Of a DNA stretch of 64,000 bases, positions 45,111 to 53,847 are shown in pieces (positions within the stretch are counted from its first letter, which is position 1; each line of letters opens with the position of its first letter). Made by a program: the position numbers and the translations under genes. The stretch is from Bacillus_BD sp963765265 (GTDB taxonomy: Bacteria; Bacillota; Bacilli; Bacillales; Cytobacillaceae). Location: the NCBI GenBank assembly GCA_963765265.1, contig CAVXVN010000008.1:124001-188000 (forward strand), given 5' to 3'. The notes under the pieces are model-generated. The model was not told where the DNA came from. It searched no databases and was given only the letters and a program-made list of their open reading frames with translations.

Positions 45111-47293
45111 AGTTTATTTTCGATTGCTCGAAGTTCATCTATTGAGAGGACATTTGTTAAGGTGGCAAGTGCCCCTTCATAATATTCTTCTACTTGTTCC
45201 GTTAGATGTTTTTGTAACCGTTGAAATTGAAACTCTAATTGCTCCCCGTAATGCCTTTTTATCCTTTCTTTTCCTTCTATTAAATATTCATCTGCAGGTT
45301 GTTGTAAATTCGCATCCAATTCCTCACCTAAAAACCTTCGTTCATTCTTTTCAAAAAAGGATTTTGGATTTTTAAAATAGGTTAATGCTTTTTTAAATCT
45401 TTGTTGATCGAGACCTTCAAAGGCTGTTTCAAATTGAATACTCTCCCATTTGTCTACCTCAAACATACTAAAGGATAGCTCTTGATTCTTTTCATGTAGT
45501 GCTGCATTCAATGAATTTTCAGTCTGGGAAAGCAACTGTCTAATAAAAACTTCAATTCTTAATGTTGTTGCTCGAAGTTCCTGAGCAAAATCAAAGCCAA
45601 AATCCTCGAGAAAACTGTCTAATGCTGATTGCAAGGCCTTTTTCAAATTTCTACCGTCATCTTTTAATAGGACAGGATTAAAGGCTTCTTTCAAAAAATC
45701 ACTAAAACGTAAGAACACACGTTGTTTAATATAAAAAACAAGCTCATCTGTTTCCTGTTTTAATTTTTTCTGTATAAGTGCATTTGGCTGTTGTTGAATG
45801 AGTGCGATCAAGCTTTCCCTTTGTACTTCAAGTTGACTTCGTTTTTTCTCCTTTGTTTCTTGATCACTCTCGGCATCATGAATAAAGCCTTGAAGCTGTG
45901 TAATCATTCGCTTCCATTCTAACTTTGCTGTATTAACAGCAATTTCTCTCAAATCTTGTTCGATGAATGAGTAAAATTGTTTTTCAAATATGCTTATTCC
46001 GGATTCTTCTGTCAATTGGCCATTTAACTTTTCTTTTAATGATTGCAGACTAGACACAGGATATAAATGGGGCTGTCTAATTCCGTATGTTACGAGTTGA
46101 TCTTCTATATAATCAAGAACTACGTTCACTTCTTCTTCATCTTGTGCCAAATCAATTGCATTGACAATAAAAAACATTTTATCCAGTGCAAACGTATCCT
46201 TAACACGACCTAATTGAATTAAAAATTCACGATCAGCTTTTGAAAAAGCATGATTATAATACGTGACAAACAAAATGGCATCGGAATTTTTTATATATTC
46301 AAAAGCCACACCTGTATGTCTTGCATTGATTGAATCCGCTCCAGGAGTATCAACGAGTGTAACCCCTTTACGTGTTAACTCACAGTCATAATACACTTCA
46401 ATCCACTCAACAAGACATGACTGTTCTTCATTGGCAACAAATCCAGAAAAGGAAGTCAGATCACTTTCAATCGTTTCTCCAAGCTGGTCAGTGTAGGCAC
46501 CAATCCCACGAACAAATGCTTGTAAAAACGCTAGGTGCATTTTTTCGTATGCATCCACATGGTTTTCGTTGCTTATAATCGTTTGTGCAAACGAAAGGGC
46601 ACTGTCAATCGAATTTGCATTTTTATCAAACGCTGCTAAGGAACGATTCACGTCCCCCATTAATGTTTCAAATGATTTTAATTTCACTAATACCCTTCCA
46701 TGCGGATGCTCTGCATCAATCGGCATAATCTTATTGATCGCTGCAGTAGTCGGATTGGGTGAAACAGGCAACAATCGCTCTCCTAATAAAGCATTAGCAA
46801 ATGAAGATTTCCCAGCGCTAAACGCACCAAACAGGGCAACTGTAAAGGACTGATTCTCAAGTCTCTCTGCCTTTTGCTTAAGTTCATCCGCTATTTTCTT
46901 AAAACCAGGCAAATCCTTTACTTCATTAGAAGCAAATTGCAAGGATGAGATGATCTCTTCTAAATCTGTATATTCCGACTTTTCTGTTTGTATAATCGAG
47001 CGAACTGTACGATTCTTTGTTTCCTTTTTATCATTTTTTTCATTTACAAAAACTTCTTCACTGATCACCTCTGCCTCTTCACGTTCAGGCAGAGCCAATT
47101 GATTTGCTTTCTCCTGAAGAGCATTGACATCAATTTGTCCGTCCAATACTTTTTCAAGTTGATTCCAAACATGCATTTGTTTTTCTATGAGTCGATCTAT
47201 TCTCTTTTGTGCAGTTAAAAAGTGAGTCAAGCGAGAAAGTTCCTTTTCCAACTTTCCTTTCTTTTCACTCTGTTTTATTTTTAATTTTTCCAA
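45080..47293 (-). CDS. dynA: Dynamin-like GTPase, second module of DynA
   Basis: A 737-residue bacterial dynamin. The P-loop is GAFSAGKSSFANALLG (about residue 160), the G3 motif DTPGADS and the G4 region NAIDLAQ. Long helical segments for membrane binding surround the GTPase. In B. subtilis, DynA is one ~1190-residue protein with two such modules that fuse membranes and protect against phage or membrane damage. Here module 2 starts at TTG 47293, with AAGGAAG five bases ahead. The same frame is open further upstream (TKKQLASFKEEF), so a frameshift from module 1 is equally possible. The C-terminus comes from repeat copy B. Confidence 0.9.
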   Translation of the reverse strand: MEKLKIKQSEKKGKLEKELSRLTHFLTAQKRIDRLIEKQMHVWNQLEKVLDGQIDVNALQEKANQLALPEREEAEVISEEVFVNEKNDKKETKNRTVRSIIQTEKSEYTDLEEIISSLQFASNEVKDLPGFKKIADELKQKAERLENQSFTVALFGAFSAGKSSFANALLGERLLPVSPNPTTAAINKIMPIDAEHPHGRVLVKLKSFETLMGDVNRSLAAFDKNANSIDSALSFAQTIISNENHVDAYEKMHLAFLQAFVRGIGAYTDQLGETIESDLTSFSGFVANEEQSCLVEWIEVYYDCELTRKGVTLVDTPGADSINARHTGVAFEYIKNSDAILFVTYYNHAFSKADREFLIQLGRVKDTFALDKMFFIVNAIDLAQDEEEVNVVLDYIEDQLVTYGIRQPHLYPVSSLQSLKEKLNGQLTEESGISIFEKQFYSFIEQDLREIAVNTAKLEWKRMITQLQGFIHDAESDQETKEKKRSQLEVQRESLIALIQQQPNALIQKKLKQETDELVFYIKQRVFLRFSDFLKEAFNPVLLKDDGRNLKKALQSALDSFLEDFGFDFAQELRATTLRIEVFIRQLLSQTENSLNAALHEKNQELSFSMFEVDKWESIQFETAFEGLDQQRFKKALTYFKNPKSFFEKNERRFLGEELDANLQQPADEYLIEGKERIKRHYGEQLEFQFQRLQKHLTEQVEEYYEGALATLTNVLSIDELRAIENKLVSGTEKGQI

Positions 47294-47303
47294 AAATTCT
47301 TCC

Positions 47304-48749
47304 TTAAAAGATGCTAACTGCTTTTTGGTTAATGCCCTTAATAGAATCTGTTAAATCCCTTGTATAATTCAATACATAATCACCTGACAGTCTTGCCCCA
47401 CTTTTAACGGTATTCACTAATAGACTTCTTTCAAATTGAACGACAAAATTTTGGGCAATATCTAACAGAAGTTCGTCTTCCATCCCATTTTCTTTTAATA
47501 CTTTTAACAGCAATTCTTTTACATGCCAATCAATTTGCGAGGTCACTTTTTCAGCAAAATCAGTATAAAAACGATCTAATCTTTCTATACGCTCTTGCTC
47601 GGTTTTTTGCTTAGAAAAAAATAAACCTACTTTAAAATCTGGTTGCCTTGTTGCTAGATATTGTTCTGCTAAATCCCTCGTTTGAAAAGGCATTAAGTAA
47701 GCGTTGTCCAATATACGATCAATCTCTTCATATAATAGTTGCTGACTTTGTTTCGGTAAAACACTCATTTCACTTATATGTGCAGTGAGCTCCGCCACCC
47801 TATCTGGTAAACTCTTTCTCTCATCCTCTGAAAGTTCATCCAGCAGCCTATTATGATTACTGAGCTCAGGTTGATCCATTGTGGATAAAAATCCCTTATG
47901 CTCATCCCCTAGCTTTTTTAATGATCGAAAAATCGATTCTGGCAGAGCCTGTGAACGATTGTCAACTCGATCATGGATAAACTGTCTTAAGTCAACAAAT
48001 TGATTATGAGGATGGTCTTCTGCTTTTAATGAAGTATAGAATATCCTAGCTGGTTCGACACCCCATGTAGCAAACGATTCTTTGACACTCTCCTGAAACT
48101 CTACAAAACTCAATTCTTCGTCACGGTGTTTATCAATCTGATTGATTACTAGATAAACTTCTTTACCAGCTTCTGTTAACTCCTTTGTGAATAAAAAATT
48201 TAATTCACTTTGAACATGATTATAATCCATTACATAAAAAATGAGGTCCGCCAGATGCAAAGCAGATTCAGTCGCAATTCGGTGCGCATCGTCTGTTGAG
48301 TCGATTCCTGGAGTATCCATAATAATCGTATCCTTCGGGATCAACGTTTTCGAATAACTTATTTCAATGGACTCGATCTGATCGCCATCCTTGCAAAAGG
48401 ATTTTACTTTTTCATAATCATATGGAGCAGGATACAGACGCGGACGGTCTTCTTTGAACATGACTTTGGCATAATCGTCCCCTGACTTGATTTTAACCAA
48501 ATTAGCACTTGTTGGAATCGGACTGGATGGTAAAATATTTTCTCCCATCAGGCTATTAATCATACTCGATTTCCCTGCTGAAAAATGGCCACAAAAAGCA
48601 ATGGCATATTCTTGTTTTTCAAGTTTAATGGCTAAATCCTTTGCTCGCTGGGCTGACTGCACATTTTCTTGTTGAAGAAACATTTCGTGAAGAGCTGCTA
48701 TTTGTCCCCTTAACAAAGCTAGTTCTCGCTGCATTTCTATTTTAATCAT
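47304..48749 (-). CDS. dynA: Dynamin-like GTPase, first module of DynA
   Basis: A 481-residue dynamin module. It has the P-loop GHFSAGKSSMIN (about residue 54), the G3 motif DTPGIDS, and NQIDKHRD as G4. Helical stalk regions follow. The stop lies 10 bases before the start of module 2. The two together (about 1220 residues) equal a full DynA. Deleting one base near 47325 would fuse them. Ribosome binding site AAGGGGAT. The leader carries the 47-bp repeat shared with ycgL. Confidence 0.9.
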   Translation of the reverse strand: MIKIEMQRELALLRGQIAALHEMFLQQENVQSAQRAKDLAIKLEKQEYAIAFCGHFSAGKSSMINSLMGENILPSSPIPTSANLVKIKSGDDYAKVMFKEDRPRLYPAPYDYEKVKSFCKDGDQIESIEISYSKTLIPKDTIIMDTPGIDSTDDAHRIATESALHLADLIFYVMDYNHVQSELNFLFTKELTEAGKEVYLVINQIDKHRDEELSFVEFQESVKESFATWGVEPARIFYTSLKAEDHPHNQFVDLRQFIHDRVDNRSQALPESIFRSLKKLGDEHKGFLSTMDQPELSNHNRLLDELSEDERKSLPDRVAELTAHISEMSVLPKQSQQLLYEEIDRILDNAYLMPFQTRDLAEQYLATRQPDFKVGLFFSKQKTEQERIERLDRFYTDFAEKVTSQIDWHVKELLLKVLKENGMEDELLLDIAQNFVVQFERSLLVNTVKSGARLSGDYVLNYTRDLTDSIKGINQKAVSIF

Positions 48750-48773
48750 GAATCATTATCCCCTTATTTTTTC

Positions 48774-48820
48774 AATATACAAACTATTTTAAACGATTTT
48801 TAATCTATTTCCCACTTAAA
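48774..48820. repeat. 47-bp repeat upstream of dynA
   Basis: About 41 of 47 positions match 38546-38592, the start of ycgL. On the minus strand it reads like the first codons of ycgL, with ATG changed to ATA and an early TAA. Confidence 0.75.
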
Positions 48821-49049
48821 TAACTTAGTTTTTGTCAAAAAAACGGCAACCTCAATTAAAAATGATCCGTTTACGAATGATTATTTAAGTCATTATCTAA
48901 ATATAATTTACCTGTTTTAAGCTAACTTTCAATTATTCTATTTAGTGAGAATGCCTACAATATCCAACTATTACACCTGTTAAGTTTGTAATGTTACATA
49001 AAGTTTGATATTATATCATTAAGTAACATTAATATCAGGAGGGAATTCC
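48821..49049. other. Intergenic region, no gene seen
   Basis: AT-rich spacer between dynA and the integrase-like gene. No convincing coding frame or terminator. It must contain two divergent promoters. Confidence 0.4.
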
Positions 49050-49613
49050 GTGGAATTTGTCGATCCTATAAGAGAGATTAAACAGATTGATGCTATGAAA
49101 GGGATCTTACAGCAACATTCACAAAGAGATCTGTTGTTTTTTGTATTGGGGATTAATACAGGAATTAAAATTAGCGAATTACTTTTCTTAAAAGTTGAGG
49201 ACGTTTGGGACGGGACCAAAATGAAGGAATTCCTTCTTATTAATAATGAACAAGGCGAAGAAAAGCAAGCTTATTACTTAAATAACCGTGTAAAAGTCGT
49301 ACTCCATACTTACCTTGGACAAGGAGAGTTTGAACATGATGACTATCTATTCAAATCAAAAAAAAATAATCAACCCATTACACGACAACAAGCCTATCGA
49401 ATTATTCATAATGCTGCAGTAGAAGCTGGGGTTACAGGGAATATTGGCACACATACCCTTCGAAAGACATTTGGTTACCATGCCTTACAAAAAGGTATTG
49501 CCATATCGATCATCATGTCGATTTATCATCATCAGTCACCAGCAGAAACACTACGATACTTAGGGATTGAAAAGTATGAAAAAAGCCTCACAAAAGTGGA
49601 TGTGAATCTTTAA
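49050..49613 (+). CDS. Tyrosine-recombinase catalytic domain protein
   Basis: A 187-residue protein covering only the catalytic domain of XerC/D-type integrases, with no N-terminal core-binding domain. HTLRKTFGYH and HHQSPAETLRYLGI hold the second Arg, the His residues and the catalytic Tyr. The usual first Arg (GLRISEL) is replaced by Lys (GIKISELL). Its start follows AGGAGG. No attachment sites or phage genes surround it. It may be inactive as a recombinase or act in DNA binding. Confidence 0.83.
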   Translation: MEFVDPIREIKQIDAMKGILQQHSQRDLLFFVLGINTGIKISELLFLKVEDVWDGTKMKEFLLINNEQGEEKQAYYLNNRVKVVLHTYLGQGEFEHDDYLFKSKKNNQPITRQQAYRIIHNAAVEAGVTGNIGTHTLRKTFGYHALQKGIAISIIMSIYHHQSPAETLRYLGIEKYEKSLTKVDVNL

Positions 49614-49640
49614 GATCGTTTTGTTCATAACATCTATTAT

Positions 49641-49676
49641 AAAAAAAAAGCTCCACCAACGAAACGATTGGGAGAG
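49641..49676 (-). terminator. Terminator after the Usp gene
   Basis: CTC-CCAA-CG / CG-TTGG-GAG stem, followed on the minus strand by nine T's. Confidence 0.75.
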
Positions 49677-49711
49677 TCTAAAGTATATCTAAATTCATTA
49701 TAAAAATGTTC

Positions 49712-50395
49712 CTATAATTCATCATCATCTGGGACTGTTATTTTCACGTTCGTAAAATCATGGACATAGTCTTCTGTCACATGAACATAAAGTGTTTCTT
49801 TATCTTTCATAAACTTAAACAAACCATTATTAAAGTCCGTTCCGATATCCTTGAAAAAAATGCCTTCAAACTCTGCTTCCTTTGTATGTTTGAATTGGAG
49901 TCGGTATTGTTCATTTTCATTAACAAGATATGCACGAACACCCTTCTCAAATTGACCTTCTTGATCTCTTACTGAACGAGAAACAGATATAATATGAAGA
50001 TCTACAAATGGAATTTCTTGCAACAAGGTGTTAATAATGGAACCTTTTGTCATTTGCTCCCAACGACTTTGAGCGGTTTGACCAAGTACAATTTGTGTAA
50101 TATTTTTTTCCCTAGCTACCTCAGCAATGACCTTTGTAACCGGGCGTCTTTCATTATCCAAAAAAATAAATTCTTCCGCATTATGTTTCTCGGCTAATTC
50201 TTTCCAATTACTAATATACAAGGATTTCTCAGCATCCAATTCATCAAACGGTTTCGGATCAATAGTCAGTATATAAAGCGGACAATCGAGCATGCCTGCT
50301 ATTTTACAGCCACGCTTAATGAGCCGCTCACCATTTGGTCCAAAGTATACACAGACGAGGATGCTTTCGTCCATACGCCCTTTTATTTTTTTCAT
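49712..50395 (-). CDS. Universal-stress-protein domain protein (KdpD Usp-like)
   Basis: A 227-residue soluble protein. Residues ~8-140 form a Usp fold with ILVCVYFGPNGERLIKRG and IVLGQTAQSRWEQMTKGSI, resembling the Usp domain of KdpD sensors. The last ~80 residues are a separate acidic domain. It may bind ATP or another nucleotide. GAGGAG precedes ATG. It is divergent from the Mrp cation antiporter, so a role in ion or pH response is plausible but not shown. Confidence 0.8.
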   Translation of the reverse strand: MKKIKGRMDESILVCVYFGPNGERLIKRGCKIAGMLDCPLYILTIDPKPFDELDAEKSLYISNWKELAEKHNAEEFIFLDNERRPVTKVIAEVAREKNITQIVLGQTAQSRWEQMTKGSIINTLLQEIPFVDLHIISVSRSVRDQEGQFEKGVRAYLVNENEQYRLQFKHTKEAEFEGIFFKDIGTDFNNGLFKFMKDKETLYVHVTEDYVHDFTNVKITVPDDDEL

Positions 50396-50682
50396 TATTA
50401 TGGTCTCCTCAGTATTGATATAAAAAAAGTTGTTTTTGTTTAGTTGTTTACTCTATCAAGCTATGTATGACTATAGCTTATGCTACTAAAACAGTCAATC
50501 GATATAAAGTAAAATCAATTTTTGAATGATCAAGAGGTTATTTATCGTTAATCAGTTAAAAATAAAACAAATACTTCTAGATATAAATAACATGGTTGGT
50601 TTTTGAACCCTCGAAGCGGCGAAAATCATTCATCTACTATTGAAAGAACAAAAACTTATAAATAGAAAAGGAGGGGATCTGA

Positions 50683-53097
50683 TTGTCTTGGTTACCGATC
50701 ATGATTATCATTCCATTTATATTTGCCATTTTTATACCCATTCTATATAAATTATTTACACCACGCATACATACAGGTTGGTTTGTATTCCCTATACCAC
50801 TACTTATATTCATCTATTTATTATTCTATATCCCCACTGTTACCAGTGGAGAAGTGATTACCCATACTTTACCTTGGATACCCTCTCTTGGTATTAATTT
50901 CACAACCTTGTTGGATGGTTTATCGCTAATTTTTAGTTTAATCATTACCGGCGTTGGGGCATTAGTTATTCTTTACTCTATTTATTACATGTCAAAAGTG
51001 CGTGAATCTCTTCATAATTTCTATGTCTATTTAATGCTTTTCATGGGCTCGATGCTTGGTGTTGTCTTCTCCGATCATATCTTAGTTTTATATGTATTTT
51101 GGGAACTTACAAGCATCTCTTCCTTTTTATTAATCGCTTACTGGTACCAACGGAAGCAATCTCGTTATGGCGCTCTAAAGGCATTGCTAATTACCGTTTT
51201 TGGCGGTCTTGTTATGTTAACTGGATTCATTATGCTTTCCATGATGAGTGATACCTATAGTATTCGTGAAATGATTACACAGGTAGATAAAATAAAAACC
51301 CATTCTTTATTTATTCCTTCCATGATTTTAGTTCTTATTGGAGCTTTCACAAAATCTGCTCAATTCCCTTTTAGCATCTGGTTACCTGATGCAATGGAAG
51401 CCCCTACACCCATTAGTGCTTATCTTCATTCTGCAACTATGGTGAAAGCAGGAATTTATTTAGTTGCCCGTTTCACCCCTATTTTTGGCGGACATCCAGA
51501 ATGGTTTTGGCTTGTCTCAGGCATCGGAATTATCACTTTGTTATATGGTTCTGTAAATGCTGTAAAACAAACCGATTTAAAAGCACTACTTGCCTATTCA
51601 ACGATTAGTCAACTCGGCTTAATTATGAGTCTCCTTGGTTTAGGATCTGCATCCATGTATTTGGGACTTGGTGACGAATCGACGATGTATGCTGTAGCAG
51701 TCTTTGCTGCCCTATTCCACTTGATTAATCACTCAACTTTTAAAGGTTGTCTCTTTATGCTTGTGGGAATTATTGACCATGAAACAGGAACTCGTGATAT
51801 TCGTAAGTTAGGCGGACTAATGAATCTCATGCCAATTACCTTCACCCTGATGCTTATTGGTAGTTTTTCAATGGCGGGTTTACCTCCATTTAATGGATTT
51901 TTAAGTAAGGAAATGTTCTTTACCAGTGTTTTAAACGTCTCAAAATTAAACGTGTTTAACATGGATACATTAGGAATATTGTTTCCCGTTATTGCTTGGA
52001 TCGCCAGTGTATTTACATTCATTTATTGTATGATCCTAGTATTTAAGACGTTTACAGGGAAACATCAACCAACAAAACTTGAAAAAAGTGCTCATGAGCC
52101 ACCAATTGGGATGTTAATTCCACCCATGATTCTAGCTGCACTTGTCATCCTTATTTTCTTTTTCCCGAACGTGTTGGCCAAGTATGTCATCCAGCCTGCA
52201 TTCATTGCGATCCTACCAGCTTACGCTCCAAGTGGAGGAATCGACTTAACTATCAGTGCCTGGCATGGCTTTACACCAGAATTATTTATGACTATAGGAG
52301 TTATTGTCGTAGGCGCTCTAATGTATCGATACATTAGAAAATGGATTGGTATTTATCGCCATTACCCAAAATTATTAACACTAAATAACCTTTATAATGA
52401 AGGGCTTAACAAAATGGAATCATTTTCATTCGGGTTAACCAATCGTTATATGACTGGCTCTATTCGAAGTTATTTCATTTATATTTTTGCCTTCATGATC
52501 CTAGTATTGGGTGGTGCAAGCTGGCTGTTAAAGGGAATCTCTTTTGATTCATCACAAGATGCATCAATTAATTTCTATGAAGGTGGTTTAATTCTAGCCA
52601 TGGTGATCTCCGCCTTCACAGTCCTTTTTGCAAAAACAAGAATGATCTCACTTGTTGCCGTCGGGGCACTTGGTTATCTTGTTTCCATGCTCTTCGTTAT
52701 ATTCCGGGCACCAGATTTAGCCTTAACACAATTGGTTGTTGAAACCGTAACAACCGCTTTATTTTTATTATGTTTTTACCATCTTCCTCAATTCAGCAAA
52801 AACATGGGCAGAATGCGATTTAAAGCCACGAATTTGATCATTTCAATCGGTGTAGGTCTTGTCGTTACAATACTCGCCTTATCTGCAAATGGGCATAAAC
52901 TTTTTAAACCGATTGTTTCCTATTTTGAAAATGCTTATGAACTTGCAGGTGCAAAAAATATCGTGAACGCTATTCTTGTTGATTTCAGGGGCATTGATAC
53001 CATGTTAGAGATATCTGTTCTATGTATTGCAGGCTTAGGCGTGTATACATTAATAAAACTTCAATTAACAGGGAGGGATAAAAATGAAACCAAATGA
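50683..53097 (+). CDS. mrpA: Mrp antiporter subunit A
   Basis: Largest subunit of the Na+(Li+,K+)/H+ antiporter, 804 residues with about 20 membrane helices. The first part is NuoL-like (WELTSISSFLLI, FTKSAQFPFSIWLPDAMEAPTPISAYLHSATMV region, with its conserved Lys and His). The C-terminal part carries the MrpB-like domain (FRAPDLALTQLVVE). TTG start at 50683 with GGAGGGGATC. First gene of the seven-gene operon. The complex keeps the cytoplasm low in sodium and acidic in alkaline surroundings. Confidence 0.96.
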   Translation: MSWLPIMIIIPFIFAIFIPILYKLFTPRIHTGWFVFPIPLLIFIYLLFYIPTVTSGEVITHTLPWIPSLGINFTTLLDGLSLIFSLIITGVGALVILYSIYYMSKVRESLHNFYVYLMLFMGSMLGVVFSDHILVLYVFWELTSISSFLLIAYWYQRKQSRYGALKALLITVFGGLVMLTGFIMLSMMSDTYSIREMITQVDKIKTHSLFIPSMILVLIGAFTKSAQFPFSIWLPDAMEAPTPISAYLHSATMVKAGIYLVARFTPIFGGHPEWFWLVSGIGIITLLYGSVNAVKQTDLKALLAYSTISQLGLIMSLLGLGSASMYLGLGDESTMYAVAVFAALFHLINHSTFKGCLFMLVGIIDHETGTRDIRKLGGLMNLMPITFTLMLIGSFSMAGLPPFNGFLSKEMFFTSVLNVSKLNVFNMDTLGILFPVIAWIASVFTFIYCMILVFKTFTGKHQPTKLEKSAHEPPIGMLIPPMILAALVILIFFFPNVLAKYVIQPAFIAILPAYAPSGGIDLTISAWHGFTPELFMTIGVIVVGALMYRYIRKWIGIYRHYPKLLTLNNLYNEGLNKMESFSFGLTNRYMTGSIRSYFIYIFAFMILVLGGASWLLKGISFDSSQDASINFYEGGLILAMVISAFTVLFAKTRMISLVAVGALGYLVSMLFVIFRAPDLALTQLVVETVTTALFLLCFYHLPQFSKNMGRMRFKATNLIISIGVGLVVTILALSANGHKLFKPIVSYFENAYELAGAKNIVNAILVDFRGIDTMLEISVLCIAGLGVYTLIKLQLTGRDKNETK

Positions 53098-53509
53098 TGT
53101 CATCTTACACACTGTTACGAAAGTGGCTGTTATGATCATCTTCACATTCTCTATTTATTTGTTTTACGGTGGTCATCATAATCCCGGTGGAGGATTTATA
53201 GGTGGACTAAGTGTAGCTTCAGGGATTACCCTTTTATTTCTTGCGTTCGATATTGAAACGATTAGAAAAAACATCCCATTTGATTTTAAGAATGTCGCTG
53301 CAATCGGTGTATTAATTGCGATCTTCACTGGGATGGGGGGAATGCTCTTTGGTCAGCCCATTTTAACACAAACATTTGGATATTTTGATCTTCCCATTTT
53401 CGGGAAAACGGAGCTTGCCACCGCTACGATTTTTGATACTGGTGTTGCTTTAGCTGTCATTGGAACTGCTGTCACCATCATTTTAACGATAAGTGATGAT
53501 CGTTCATGA
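53084..53509 (+). CDS. mrpB: Mrp antiporter subunit B
   Basis: A 141-residue membrane subunit with four helices and the typical GGHHNPGGGFIGGL motif. It overlaps the end of mrpA by 14 bases, with GGGAGGG inside mrpA as its ribosome binding site, so translation is coupled. Required for assembly of the antiporter. Confidence 0.96.
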   Translation: MKPNDVILHTVTKVAVMIIFTFSIYLFYGGHHNPGGGFIGGLSVASGITLLFLAFDIETIRKNIPFDFKNVAAIGVLIAIFTGMGGMLFGQPILTQTFGYFDLPIFGKTELATATIFDTGVALAVIGTAVTIILTISDDRS

Positions 53510-53847
53510 TGGAAACGATTATGTCTATTCTTGTCGGCCTCTTTTTCACGATTGGTACCTATTTAATTCTGTCAAAAAATATGCTCCGAATCATTTTAGG
53601 TACATCTGTTATTAGTCACGGAATTAATCTACTCATTATGACCATGGGGGGCTTAAAAACGGGATCTCCCCCATTATTAAGTGAGAAAATCCACTCCTTT
53701 ACAGATGCGATCCCACAAGCATTGATATTAACAGCCATTGTCATAAATTTTGCCGTGACTGCTCTTTTATTAGTGTTAAGTTACCGCATTTATAAAGGAT
53801 TTGGTACGGATGATATGGAACAGTTGAGGGGAAATGAAGATGAATAA
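53506..53847 (+). CDS. mrpC: Mrp antiporter subunit C
   Basis: A 113-residue NuoK-like subunit with three helices (LGTSVISHGINLLIM, DAIPQALILTAIVI). It overlaps mrpB by four bases (ATGA-type junction). The conserved glutamate that NuoK uses is not obvious in the second helix, as usual in Mrp. Confidence 0.95.
   Translation: MMETIMSILVGLFFTIGTYLILSKNMLRIILGTSVISHGINLLIMTMGGLKTGSPPLLSEKIHSFTDAIPQALILTAIVINFAVTALLLVLSYRIYKGFGTDDMEQLRGNEDE

Noticed and set aside
49050..49613. Integrase as evidence of a prophage or genomic island
   Set aside because: No phage genes, tRNA target or flanking direct repeats were found around it.
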